Origin: Solirubrobacterales bacterium
GTDB taxonomy: Bacteria > Actinomycetota > Thermoleophilia > Solirubrobacterales > 70-9
DNA: 64,000 nt
Direction of reading: 5' to 3'
Assembly (NCBI GenBank): GCA_016712175.1
Contig: JADJRQ010000001.1
Location: 682,001 to 746,000, forward strand
Of this stretch, positions 27,425 through 35,478 are shown piece after piece. How positions within the stretch are numbered: position 1 is the first letter of the stretch; the number at the start of each line of letters is the position of its first letter. A program made the position numbers and the translations under genes. Below the pieces are notes generated by a model. That model worked only from the letters and a program-made list of their open reading frames with translations, ran no database searches and was not told the origin of the DNA.

Positions 27425-28713
27425 ATGAAGGCACCGGAACTACTCCAGCGACTGATCCGCTTCAACACAGTGAACCCGCCGGGGAACGAAGGTGAAGCGC
27501 TGGAGTTCCTCAAGGGCATGCTCGATGACGCCGGCTGGCAGACCGAACTTCTGGCCAAAGTTCCCGAACGGCCCAATCTGGTCGCCCGCCTGAAGGGGGC
27601 AGAACCCGGACCGAACCTAGCCCTGATCAGCCACGTCGACACGGTTCCGGCCAAGCCCGAAGAGTGGACCCATGACCCCTGGTCCGGAGACCTCGAGGAC
27701 GGCTACATCTGGGGGCGCGGCGCGCTCGACATGAAGGACCAGGTCGCTTCGGAGACGGCTGCCTGCCTCGCCCTCGCCGAGTCCGGCTGGCGCCCCGCGA
27801 AGGGTGACCTCCTCCTGGTGGTCGCCGCCGACGAGGAGACCGGCGCCCACTTCGGCGCCCAGTGGCTCTGCGCCGAACAGGCCGACGAAGTTCGTTGCGA
27901 CTGGGTCGTCAATGAAGGAGCCGGGAAGTCGTCGACTTCAATGACCGGCGCTTCTTCACCCTGGCCGTCGGTGAAAAGGGTACGTTCCGGTTCACGCTGG
28001 TCGCCGACGGGGTCGCAGGTCACGGATCGATTCCCGGGGTCGGAGACAACGCCCTCCTGAAACTCGCCGAGGCCCTGCCCCGACTCCGCAACCAGCCTCC
28101 CCGCGAGTCGACCGCTGACACCGACCGGTTCCTTGAGCGGCTGCTCGGCCACGCACCCGAGGACCTTGACGTCGCCCTGGCCGAAGTCGCGGCGGGTGAT
28201 CCGCTGGTGGCGAAGCTGATGGCCGACCCGATGCTCGGCGTCACCCTCGCTCCGACCATGGCGTCCGCGTCGAACCGCGAAAACGTGATCCCGTCGAGGG
28301 CCGAACTGGTGGTCGACTGCCGCACCCCTCCGGGCATGACGGAAGCCGAAGTCCTCGAACGGATCAACGGAGTGCTCGGCGATGGCGACTGGCGGATCGA
28401 GTTCAACGACCCGGTGGTCGGCAACCGGTCAAACTACGGCGGGCCACTGGCCGAAGCGCTCGAAGAATGGGTCGAGTCAGTCGAACCCGGCGCGAAGATC
28501 CTGCCGATGGTGATGCCGGGCTTCTCCGACAGTCACTGGTTCCGCAAGGCCTTCGACGCCACCGTCTTCGGCTTCTGTCCTCAGCGCATGACCCTGGCCG
28601 AAACCAAACCGCTGGTCCACGGCGCCGACGAGCGGGTCACCGTCGCCGACGTCGAACTGATGGAAGCACTGTTCACCTGGCTGCCGCCTCGCCTGCTCGG
28701 CACCGCCGACTGA
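27425..28713 (+). CDS. M20 family metallopeptidase (ArgE/DapE/CPG2-like), frameshifted
   Basis: About 429 residues. Dizinc motifs: SHVDTVPAKPEEW with the metal His/Asp, the RGALDMKDQ segment with bridging Asp, and AADEETGAHFG with the catalytic Glu-Glu. A one-G loss in the run near 27918 shifts the frame; restoring it gives EVVDFNDRRFFTLAVGEKG, the lid/dimerisation domain (GHGSIPGVGDNALLKLAEAL), then CRTPPGMTEAE and the final metal His in KPLVHGADER. Amidohydrolase of peptides or acyl-amino acids; substrate unknown. ATG 27425 is chosen because the family alignment starts at MKAPELLQRL. Confidence 0.88.
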
Positions 28714-28741
28714 GTTAGGCCTCAGGCGGAGAGATTCGCCG

Positions 28742-30799
28742 CTACTTCCGCACCACCAGTTTCGCCTGGGCCTTCGCGGTCACCGAACCGGCCGTGGCTT
28801 TCAGCTCGATCTTGTACTTGCCGGGCTTCTTTGGCAGCTTGACCTTGAGGGTGTTCGCTCCCTGGCGGGCCTTGCCCGATGCCTTCGCCTTGGTTTTCTT
28901 CCCCTTCAGGAGCCGGACACTGACCTTCGCGGATTCGGTGGCCGCGTAACGCAGGGTCAGCTTCTTCTTCCGCTTGCCCGTGAACTTCGTGCTGCTGAGG
29001 GCGACGCCGAGGCGAGAGGGGCCCACGGGGCCCGTCGGTCCGGTCTGGCCGTCACCGGTCGGTCCGGTGGGTCCGGCCAGTGAGCCCGCCGTGACCTCAA
29101 TCGAGGATTTGTCGTTGGCAGCTGCCGGATCGAATGCCTGACCCGATACTGCACTCGCGAACTGAAGTGAACCGGCGGCGTTCGCAGTCATCTGGATCTT
29201 TAGTGACGCCGACTGCCCGGAGCCGAGTGAACCGACACTCCAGACTCCCGAGGTTGAGTTGAAATTACCTCGCGTAAGAGAACTCGCTCCAGCCGTGGTG
29301 CCGGCAGGCAGATTGACCTGGCTGGTCACCCCGGCGGCTGTATCCGGCCCGGAGTTCGAGACATCGAAGCGGACCGAAAAGTTACCGCCTACGTCCACGC
29401 GGCCGAGGCTAGCTGAGGCCGATCCCGAGAGGTCGGCGACCGTGGCAACCAGGGACCCGCCGAGGTTCAGGGGCCCGACCGAGGCCGGTGTCTCGTTGTC
29501 ACCGATGACGTCGGTATTGCCGTATCCGAGCCGGCCGTTGCCGCCGAAGCCCCAGCAGCGAAGGGCCCCGCTGTCGAGCACGGCGCAAGAGTGGGCGTCG
29601 CCGGCGGCCACGGCCACCGCGTTCAGACCGGATCCGAGGTCGACCGGCCCGACCGCTCCCGGAGTCTCGTTATCGCCGATGTCTTCGACGGGCGAGCTGT
29701 TACCGAGCCGGCCATTTGAGTCGGAGCCCCAGCAGCGGACCGTCCCGTTATCGAGCAGGGCGCAGGTGTGGCTTAGCCCGGCGGTGATGGCCACGGCGCT
29801 TCGGCCCGTTCCGATGTCTACCGGACCGACCGATCCCGGGGTTTCCGTGTCACCGATGGTGGTTGTGTTTCCATAGCCCAATCGGCCGTTGGCGCCGGAG
29901 CCCCAGCAGCGGACTGCCCCGGTGTCGAGCACGACGCAGGTGTGCCCGGAGCCCGCCGAAATCGCCACCGCCCTCCGGCCCGCTCCCAGGTCGACCGGCC
30001 CGACCGTGCCTGGAGTCTCGTCATCGCCGATGTCGCTTGTGTTCCCGTAGCCGAGCTTGCCGCTGGCGCCGGAACCCCAGCAGCGGACCGTCCCGTTATC
30101 GAGCAGGGCACAGGTGTGAATGTCGCCTGCCGTCAGCGCCACTGCCGTGCGACCGGCACCGAGGTCCACCGGCCCTGCCGAGGCTGGCGATTCGTTATCG
30201 CCGATGCTGTTTGTGTTCCCGTAACCCAGTTGGCCGGGGAAGCCATCTCCCCAGCAGCGGACCGTCCCGTTATCGAGCAGGGCACAGGTGTGACTGGCTC
30301 CTGCAACGACGTCAACCGCAGTTCGGCCGGCGCCCAGGTCAACCTGCCCGACCGAGCCGGGAGTCTCGTCATCGCCGATGCTGGCCGTAGTTCCGTACCC
30401 CAACCGACCGCTGCCGCCATTACCCCAGCAGCGGACTGTCCCGTTGTCGAGTACGGCACAGGTATGGGACAACCCGGCAGTGACTGCCACGGCGCTTCTA
30501 CCCGCGCCGAGGTCGACCGGTCCGGCCGAGGCCGGGGTTTCGTTATCACCGATGTCGTTCGTGTTCGCGTAGCCGAGCCTGCCGTTGATACCGGAACCCC
30601 AGCAGCGGACCGCCCCGGTATCCAGCACGGCGCAGGCATGAGCTCCACCGACCGCGACCTTTCCGGCTTGAACAGAACGGGTCATGGACTCGGACTGTTC
30701 GGCAATGGCCGGCTTGCCACCGACCAACAAAACCAGCCCGGCGATCAGCACGCCTAGTACGAGCAGAACCTTTGGACGATCGGTCAATCCTCTTGCCAT
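28742..30799 (-). CDS. Exported seven-repeat RCC1 propeller protein with DUF11-like and basic C-terminal domains
   Basis: A 685-residue protein from ATG 30797-30799, with GGGGGAGG nine bases upstream. Signal peptide (VLLVLGVLIAGLVLLVGG), then seven RCC1 repeats of about 58 residues. Each carries HTC-x-LDxGxxRCWG with two Cys and GRLGYG, expected to close one seven-bladed propeller. Then a DUF11/CARDB-like Ig domain (VRFDVSNSGPDTAAGV), a short collagen-like GPTGPTGDGQTG run, and a Lys-rich C-terminal beta domain (FTGKRKKKLTLRYAATESAK). Probably surface-exposed; ligand unknown. Convergent with the M20 gene. Confidence 0.87.
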   Translation of the reverse strand: MARGLTDRPKVLLVLGVLIAGLVLLVGGKPAIAEQSESMTRSVQAGKVAVGGAHACAVLDTGAVRCWGSGINGRLGYANTNDIGDNETPASAGPVDLGAGRSAVAVTAGLSHTCAVLDNGTVRCWGNGGSGRLGYGTTASIGDDETPGSVGQVDLGAGRTAVDVVAGASHTCALLDNGTVRCWGDGFPGQLGYGNTNSIGDNESPASAGPVDLGAGRTAVALTAGDIHTCALLDNGTVRCWGSGASGKLGYGNTSDIGDDETPGTVGPVDLGAGRRAVAISAGSGHTCVVLDTGAVRCWGSGANGRLGYGNTTTIGDTETPGSVGPVDIGTGRSAVAITAGLSHTCALLDNGTVRCWGSDSNGRLGNSSPVEDIGDNETPGAVGPVDLGSGLNAVAVAAGDAHSCAVLDSGALRCWGFGGNGRLGYGNTDVIGDNETPASVGPLNLGGSLVATVADLSGSASASLGRVDVGGNFSVRFDVSNSGPDTAAGVTSQVNLPAGTTAGASSLTRGNFNSTSGVWSVGSLGSGQSASLKIQMTANAAGSLQFASAVSGQAFDPAAANDKSSIEVTAGSLAGPTGPTGDGQTGPTGPVGPSRLGVALSSTKFTGKRKKKLTLRYAATESAKVSVRLLKGKKTKAKASGKARQGANTLKVKLPKKPGKYKIELKATAGSVTAKAQAKLVVRK
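29480..30650 (-). repeat. Tandem 174-bp coding repeats (RCC1 blades)
   Basis: The conserved cccagcagcg on the + strand (encoding CWG on the minus strand) recurs at about 29551, 29728, 29902, 30076, 30250, 30424 and 30598. That gives a 174-bp (58-codon) period with one 177-bp unit. Units keep near-identical nucleotide blocks, pointing to recent amplification or gene conversion. Confidence 0.85.
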
Positions 30800-30976
30800 C
30801 TGAAACTGCCTCCCCCATACTTGTCGGCCGATTCGCTCAACCCTAACCGCGACCCGCCCCCGGCGCAACCAACCGAGCCAATGGCGAAGTCGCGAGCAGC
30901 CGCCCAGGCTGCTGGGCACTGCGCCCCGAGATTCCCGCCGAAGCCGGAGCGGGCGGAGCGCTAGCATCCCGCACTC

Positions 30977-31390
30977 ATGTTCATTCGCATAGATCACATC
31001 GGCGTAGCCGTCAAGGACCTTGACGCCGCCATCAAACTTTATGAGCGCAGCTTCGAGATGGAACTCGTGCACCGCGAAACAGTCGAATCACAGGGAGTCG
31101 AGGCAGTTCTGCTCGATGTCGGTGAAGGGCATGTCGAGCTTCTGATGCCGCTGAGCGACGACACACCGGTCGGCAAGTTCATCGCCAAGAAGGGCGAAGG
31201 CATCCACCACGTCGCCTACTCGGTGGATGACATCGACGCGGCGCTGGTCGAGGCCGAAGCCAACGGCATGAAGATGATCGACAAAGAAGCACGCACCGGC
31301 ATCCGCGGCAGCCGGGTCGCCTTCGCCCACCCCGCCGCCACCGGCTCGGTGCTCACCGAAATCGTCGAACCCTCCAAGGAGACCCACTGA
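30977..31390 (+). CDS. mce: Methylmalonyl-CoA epimerase
   Basis: A 137-residue VOC-superfamily enzyme interconverting (R)- and (S)-methylmalonyl-CoA. Metal ligands appear in the two beta-alpha-beta modules: IDHIGVAVKDLD (His), HVELLMP (Glu), IHHVAYSVDDID (His) and VLTEIVEP (Glu). It would serve propionyl-CoA or odd-chain and branched substrate catabolism with a mutase and carboxylase encoded elsewhere. Its TGA overlaps the next ATG by one base (31390). Confidence 0.9.
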   Translation: MFIRIDHIGVAVKDLDAAIKLYERSFEMELVHRETVESQGVEAVLLDVGEGHVELLMPLSDDTPVGKFIAKKGEGIHHVAYSVDDIDAALVEAEANGMKMIDKEARTGIRGSRVAFAHPAATGSVLTEIVEPSKETH

Positions 31391-31602
31391 TGGCATCGCT
31401 CCACAAGATCGAAATCGGTTTCGAGGGCGGCCAGGTCGTCCCGGTCCGGATCGACGACAACCAGCTAGCTCTCCTTCGCGCGGGACTCACCAGTGAATCC
31501 AAGGCCCATGAAGTCACCTACGAAGAAGGAACCCTGATCCTCGACCTGAGCAAGGTCATCTTCCTGAGGGTCACGTCGAGCGCCCAGAAGATCGGGTTCT
31601 AG
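31390..31602 (+). CDS. Small DUF3107-like conserved protein
   Basis: A 70-residue acidic protein resembling actinobacterial DUF3107 proteins: KIEIGFEGGQVVPVRI at the start, HEVTYEEGTLILDLSKVIFL in the middle, and a QKIGF end. No membrane span or catalytic motif. Translationally coupled to mce by the TGATG junction. It ends overlapping by four bases the convergent nucleotidyltransferase stop. Function unknown. Confidence 0.65.
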   Translation: MASLHKIEIGFEGGQVVPVRIDDNQLALLRAGLTSESKAHEVTYEEGTLILDLSKVIFLRVTSSAQKIGF

Positions 31603-32096
31603 GGTCCTTCCCGCGCCTCCCGCAATCGCTCAAGATCAATCAGATCCTCCGGCCGACCCGCGGACCGCTTCATTTCTACCAGGTGTTCGTATCCACAGAA
31701 GCGAACGGGCTGCCCGAAAACCTGATCTTCGACGGCGTCGGCTTCCAGCATCTGAAAATCGAGATCGGGGCCAACCGACTGCATGATGTCGAGGCGCCCT
31801 AACTTCGTCCCAAGCACGAAGTTGCCGCCCGATCGAAGTCCCTCGGTGTCCGGCTCGATGAGCTCGTCCGGTTCAAAGTCCTCGGCCCCCAGCATCTCCG
31901 CTCCCAGATTCTCAAGCAACTTCGCGAGACGATCGAGGTTCCCGGCGTCGGGATTCGGCACGATGTCCAGGTCCTTGGTGCCTCGAGGATATCCGTGGGC
32001 GCTTACAGCGAATCCCCCGATCACTACGAACTCGACCCCTGCCTCGCGCAGGGCCATCAACAGGCGCCCGGCGTCAAGTTCATGGGGGAGCTTCAA
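31599..32096 (-). CDS. Nucleotidyltransferase, AbiEii/MNT-like putative toxin
   Basis: A 165-residue minimal nucleotidyltransferase. It has GVEFVVIGGFAVSAHGYPRGTKDLDIV, that is GG-x-A followed by the DxD metal motif intact, then SGGNFVLGTKLGRLDIMQSV carrying a third carboxylate, and a C-terminal EHLVEMKRSAGRPEDLIDL segment (K-R-P-D pattern of AbiEii-like domains). It starts at TTG 32094-32096, which overlaps the stop of a 53-residue ORF by four bases (TTGA). That arrangement is that of a two-gene toxin-antitoxin operon. Activity inferred from family. Confidence 0.75.
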   Translation of the reverse strand: MKLPHELDAGRLLMALREAGVEFVVIGGFAVSAHGYPRGTKDLDIVPNPDAGNLDRLAKLLENLGAEMLGAEDFEPDELIEPDTEGLRSGGNFVLGTKLGRLDIMQSVGPDLDFQMLEADAVEDQVFGQPVRFCGYEHLVEMKRSAGRPEDLIDLERLREAREGP

Positions 32097-32254
32097 GTGT
32101 TTGCGGCCCGCCTGGCCGCGAGACTGGTCAACTCCCGGCTGAGAATGATTGCCTGCTCTACTCGTTGGCCCGGGGTGAGCTCCTCGAAGTCACGGCGAAG
32201 AGCGGCCCTTTCGGCTCTGCGATCCGGTGTCCAGTTGCCAGTTTGCTTTTCCAT
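32093..32254 (-). CDS. 53-residue putative antitoxin-like protein
   Basis: A very short gene from ATG 32252-32254: MEKQTGNWTPDRRAERAALR, then RDFEELTPGQRVEQAIILS, then RELTSLAARRAANT. It is highly charged and helical. Its TGA overlaps the TTG of the nucleotidyltransferase by four bases, so synthesis is coupled, with the small protein first, as in toxin-antitoxin operons. No clear Shine-Dalgarno. Family not named by me; role inferred from arrangement and size. Confidence 0.6.
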   Translation of the reverse strand: MEKQTGNWTPDRRAERAALRRDFEELTPGQRVEQAIILSRELTSLAARRAANT

Positions 32255-32301
32255 CAGATCAATCGTAGCGCGGCGGTGGACGCTCTTCCTCGGTTCTCTA
32301 G

Positions 32302-33387
32302 TCACGCATCCTCGCGCAGCTTGAGGTAGTCGGCGCGTTTCTCGAAGGTCACTTTCATCTCGTCGGTGATCTGGCTGAGGAACTCCCGCCGGTACAAGTC
32401 GTCGGTCAGCATCGAGATCGCGAAGTAGAGCCCGGTAAACGCGGCTATTGCGCCGGCGACCCGCAGCAGCTCCGTCGTCACCTGAGCCTGCCGTTCCCCG
32501 ATCTGAAACCCGAACAGAACGTCGGGGGTCGCCTGGATCCAGCCGCTGATCAATTCGGCGTTGATCGTCAGCAGGCCGAACAGGACGAAGAAGGCCGCGA
32601 CTGCCAGCGCCACCAGCAGCACCTGAAGCGACTGGCTTACGAAGAGCACCAGCCCGACGTTGAACCGCTGGCGGGAGTTCAGTTCCGGCCCGTCGCCACC
32701 GGCCGACTTCTCCAGGCTCTCGACTTCGCCCGGCAACCTGGCAATCAGGAAAGCCGATCCGAGCGCCACGAACATCCCGACCAGCAGCGCCAGCGAAAGG
32801 TCGTCGAGCTGACCGAAGACCTGCCAGACCTCCGGCGTCAGGAAGAGGATCAGCGAGAAGATCATCAACAGCGGTACCGCCTTGACCAGCAGACCGAGTG
32901 ATCGTGAGAGCTCGCCCAACAGGCGGGTGATCGCCCAGCGGATGATCGAAATCAATCCGAAGCCGACCACCCCGAAGATCAATGCCAGCAGAACAAGGTT
33001 GGCCAATGCGGTCAAAAGGGCGATGCCCCAGTGCCCGGAGATCAAGCCCGGCAGCAAGGCGGGCAGGATCACAAATCCGGCCAGTTCGGCCCGGCCGACT
33101 TTTTGCATCCGGGACCAGAACGGCCAGCCACGGAGGCGGTTGGTGAACCCCATTGCGACAAGGATGACTACGAGGCTCACCACGACCGCGATCAGGTTCT
33201 GCACCAGCGACCAATCGCGATTCAGGGGCCCCAGAATCTCGAGCAGCAGCACCAGACCGAGCAGTGGTACTGCCCGGTTGAAGATGTCCGAACTCGCCGA
33301 GTACTCCTCGGTGAACAGCGGCAGACCGGCCCGGCGGAAGTCGTGCTCGTACTCAGTCGGTTCGGGGTCGTCAGCAGTCGGATCATG
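32302..33387 (-). CDS. Polytopic membrane protein, unknown
   Basis: About 360 residues. A short hydrophilic N-terminus (RRAGLPLFTEEYSASSDIFN) precedes seven to nine predicted spans (for example VPLLGLVLLLEILG, NLIAVVVSLVVILVAM, AGFVILPALLPGLISG). The cytoplasmic C-terminus is YRREFLSQITDEMKVTFEKR. The start is uncertain: the frame is open far upstream but only over the divergent PAP2 gene, and no ATG/GTG/TTG lies close to the conserved N-terminus, so an indel may hide it; the right coordinate is approximate. No transporter family signature recognised. Confidence 0.65.
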   Translation of the reverse strand, partial: HDPTADDPEPTEYEHDFRRAGLPLFTEEYSASSDIFNRAVPLLGLVLLLEILGPLNRDWSLVQNLIAVVVSLVVILVAMGFTNRLRGWPFWSRMQKVGRAELAGFVILPALLPGLISGHWGIALLTALANLVLLALIFGVVGFGLISIIRWAITRLLGELSRSLGLLVKAVPLLMIFSLILFLTPEVWQVFGQLDDLSLALLVGMFVALGSAFLIARLPGEVESLEKSAGGDGPELNSRQRFNVGLVLFVSQSLQVLLVALAVAAFFVLFGLLTINAELISGWIQATPDVLFGFQIGERQAQVTTELLRVAGAIAAFTGLYFAISMLTDDLYRREFLSQITDEMKVTFEKRADYLKLREDA

Positions 33388-33396
33388 CCCTACCGG

Positions 33397-33928
33397 TCTG
33401 CGGCGGCCGCGAAGAACGCCGACCTCAAGCTGCTCCGTTTCATGCGCACCCGCGGGCACACCCCGTGGTCGAGAAGGCCGCCCAACTGGTCGCGAAGTCC
33501 GGCGAGAACGGATACCTGGGTTCCGGGATCGGCCTGGCCGGAGCTGCTTTGACCCGCCACGCCGACGCCAGTGGCTCTTTGGGGCGGCGATCGGACCGGT
33601 CGCGATCGGACTCAACTTCGGCATCAAGCTGGCGGCGAAGCGGCCGCGCCCGACCCTCGAAGGGCTCCCTCCCCTGGGCGGAGCGCCGTCCTCGCTCTCT
33701 TTCCCTTCGGCCCACGCCACCGCTTCGTTTGCTGCGGCGACCGCGATGTCACGCTTCGCACCCGAGCTCAAACTGGCGCTGTTCGGCGCCGCCGCCACGA
33801 TGGCCGTCACCCGCCCGTATCTGGGAATGCACTACCCCTCGGACGTGATCGCGGGAGCGGTGCTGGGCACCGTTCTGGGTGGCACGGTGCCGATCCCGGC
33901 GCCCGGCAGGGGAATCTCCGCCGGATAG
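33397..33928 (+). CDS. PAP2-family phosphatase, two frameshifts
   Basis: Three successive frames combine into one membrane-associated PAP2/haloperoxidase-type phosphatase of about 175 residues. They are SAAAAKNADLKLLRFM, then VEKAAQLVAKSGENGYLGSG, then FGAAIGPVAIGLNFGIKLAA. Catalytic signatures are in the last frame: KLAAKRPRP (KxxxxxxRP), FPSAHATASFAA (PSGH variant PSAH) and RPYLGMHYPSDVIAGA (SRxxxxxHxxxD type). Frames change near 33465 and 33580. Likely dephosphorylates a lipid phosphate such as undecaprenyl or phosphatidate. Divergent from the preceding membrane gene; the starts nearly abut. Confidence 0.75.
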
Positions 33929-33955
33929 GAGTCACCCATCTACTAATCTGGATTC

Positions 33956-35379
33956 ATGGACCACAAACTCTTGTTGGCAGGCGAATGGATCGAAACCGGC
34001 GACTGGGCAGAAGTGAACAGCCCATATGACGGGAGCCCGATCGGGCGGGTCGCCCAGGGTGATTCGGAACTGGTCGATCGTGCCGTCAAGGCCGGCCACC
34101 AGGTTTTCTCTGAAGGCGGACTGCCCCAGTATGAGCGGGCGGCGATTCTCGACCGCGCGGCTGACCTCGTCAGCGAACGCCTCGATGACCTCGCGAAGAC
34201 GATCTCTGAAGAGGCCGGCAAGCCGATCAAGACCGCGACCGGTGAAGCCACCCGGACCATCGGCACCCTCAAGTTCGCCGCGACCGAAGCCCGCAAGCTG
34301 ACCGGTGGAACGGTCCCGATGGAAGCCTCCGAAGCCGGCATGGGCAAGCTGGCCGTGATGCTGCGTGTGCCTTACGGGGTGGTCGGAGCGATCAGCCCGT
34401 TCAACGACCCGCTCAACCTCGTCGCCCACAAGCTCGGCCCGGCGATCGCCGCCGGCAACGCGGTCGTCCTCAAGCCGGCCGGCCAGACTCCGATCTCCGC
34501 GCTCAAGCTCGCGCAGATCCTGATCGATGCCGGGCTGCCGAACGGCTGGCTCAGTGTCATTCCCGGCGGTGGCAAGGAAGTCGGCAACGCGATCGTCGAA
34601 CATGATCTGACCCGGGCGATCACCTTCACCGGGTCGGTCCCGGTTGGGTGGGGCATCGCCGGCAAGGTGCCGCACAAGAAAGTCAACCTCGAACTCGGTT
34701 CGAACGCCCCGCTGATCGTCAACCACGACGGCGACTGGCAGACCGCGGCCGACAAGGCCCGGATCCACGCCTTCTCGCACGCGGGCCAGAGCTGCATCTC
34801 GGTCCAGAGGATCCTGGTCCACGAAGACATCGCCGACCAGTTCATCGAGCGACTCGTGACCAACATCGAAGGTCTCGTCGTCGGTGACCCGGCGGGTGAG
34901 AACACCGACGTCGGTCCGCTGATCACCAGGGCGACCGCGACCGGGTGATGGAGTGGATCGAGGAGGCCGTCGACGGCGGCGGCAAGCTGCTGACCGGCGG
35001 CAAGCTGGTCGACGAGGACCGCTGCGTCGCCCCCACCCTCATCGAGCACCCGAACACGGAGGCCAAGGTCTGGTGCGAAGAGGTCTTCGGGCCGGTGGCC
35101 ACGATCGACCGCTTCTCCGACTTCGACGAAGCCCTCCGCCGGGCCAACGACTCGAAGTTCGGCCTCCAGGCTGGAGTTTTCACTCGCGATATTGGCAATG
35201 GCCTCAAGGCCGGCAACACACTCGAGTTCGGCGGCGTGCTGATCAACGAGGTACCGACCTTCCGGGCCGACCAGCAGCCCTACGGCGGCGTCAAGGATTC
35301 GGGAAACACCCGTGAGGGACCGGCGTACTCGGTGATCGAGCTGACCGAGGAACGCATGGTCACTTTCCAGGCGGGTTGA
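33956..35379 (+). CDS. Aldehyde dehydrogenase, frameshifted
   Basis: About 474 residues. N-terminal part: GVVGAISPFNDPLNLVAHKL, FTGSVPVGWGI, ELGSNAPLIV (general-base Glu) and catalytic Cys in HAGQSCISVQRILV. A missing G near 34928 breaks the frame at VGPLITR; the downstream frame resumes DRVMEWIEEAVDGGG and ends with CEEVFGPVATI and FGGVLINEVPTFRADQQPYG. Otherwise complete. The ELGSNAP form resembles ALDHs for aldehydes such as lactaldehyde, sulfoacetaldehyde or benzaldehyde. A benzoylformate-decarboxylase-like gene lies 5 kb away, but a shared pathway is only inferred. Confidence 0.88.
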
Positions 35380-35478
35380 GCCTGCTGGCGCCCGGGCCCG
35401 TTCAGACACAACTTTCGACGGGTCGGCTACCCTCAAAGAATAGCCAGGAGTCGAAAGCAGGATTACTGAAGGGGTGAG

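Noticed and set aside
29551..30598. Regularly spaced repeats that could suggest a CRISPR-like array
   Set aside because: The 174-bp period is in frame and encodes RCC1 blades; no short repeat/unique spacer pattern.
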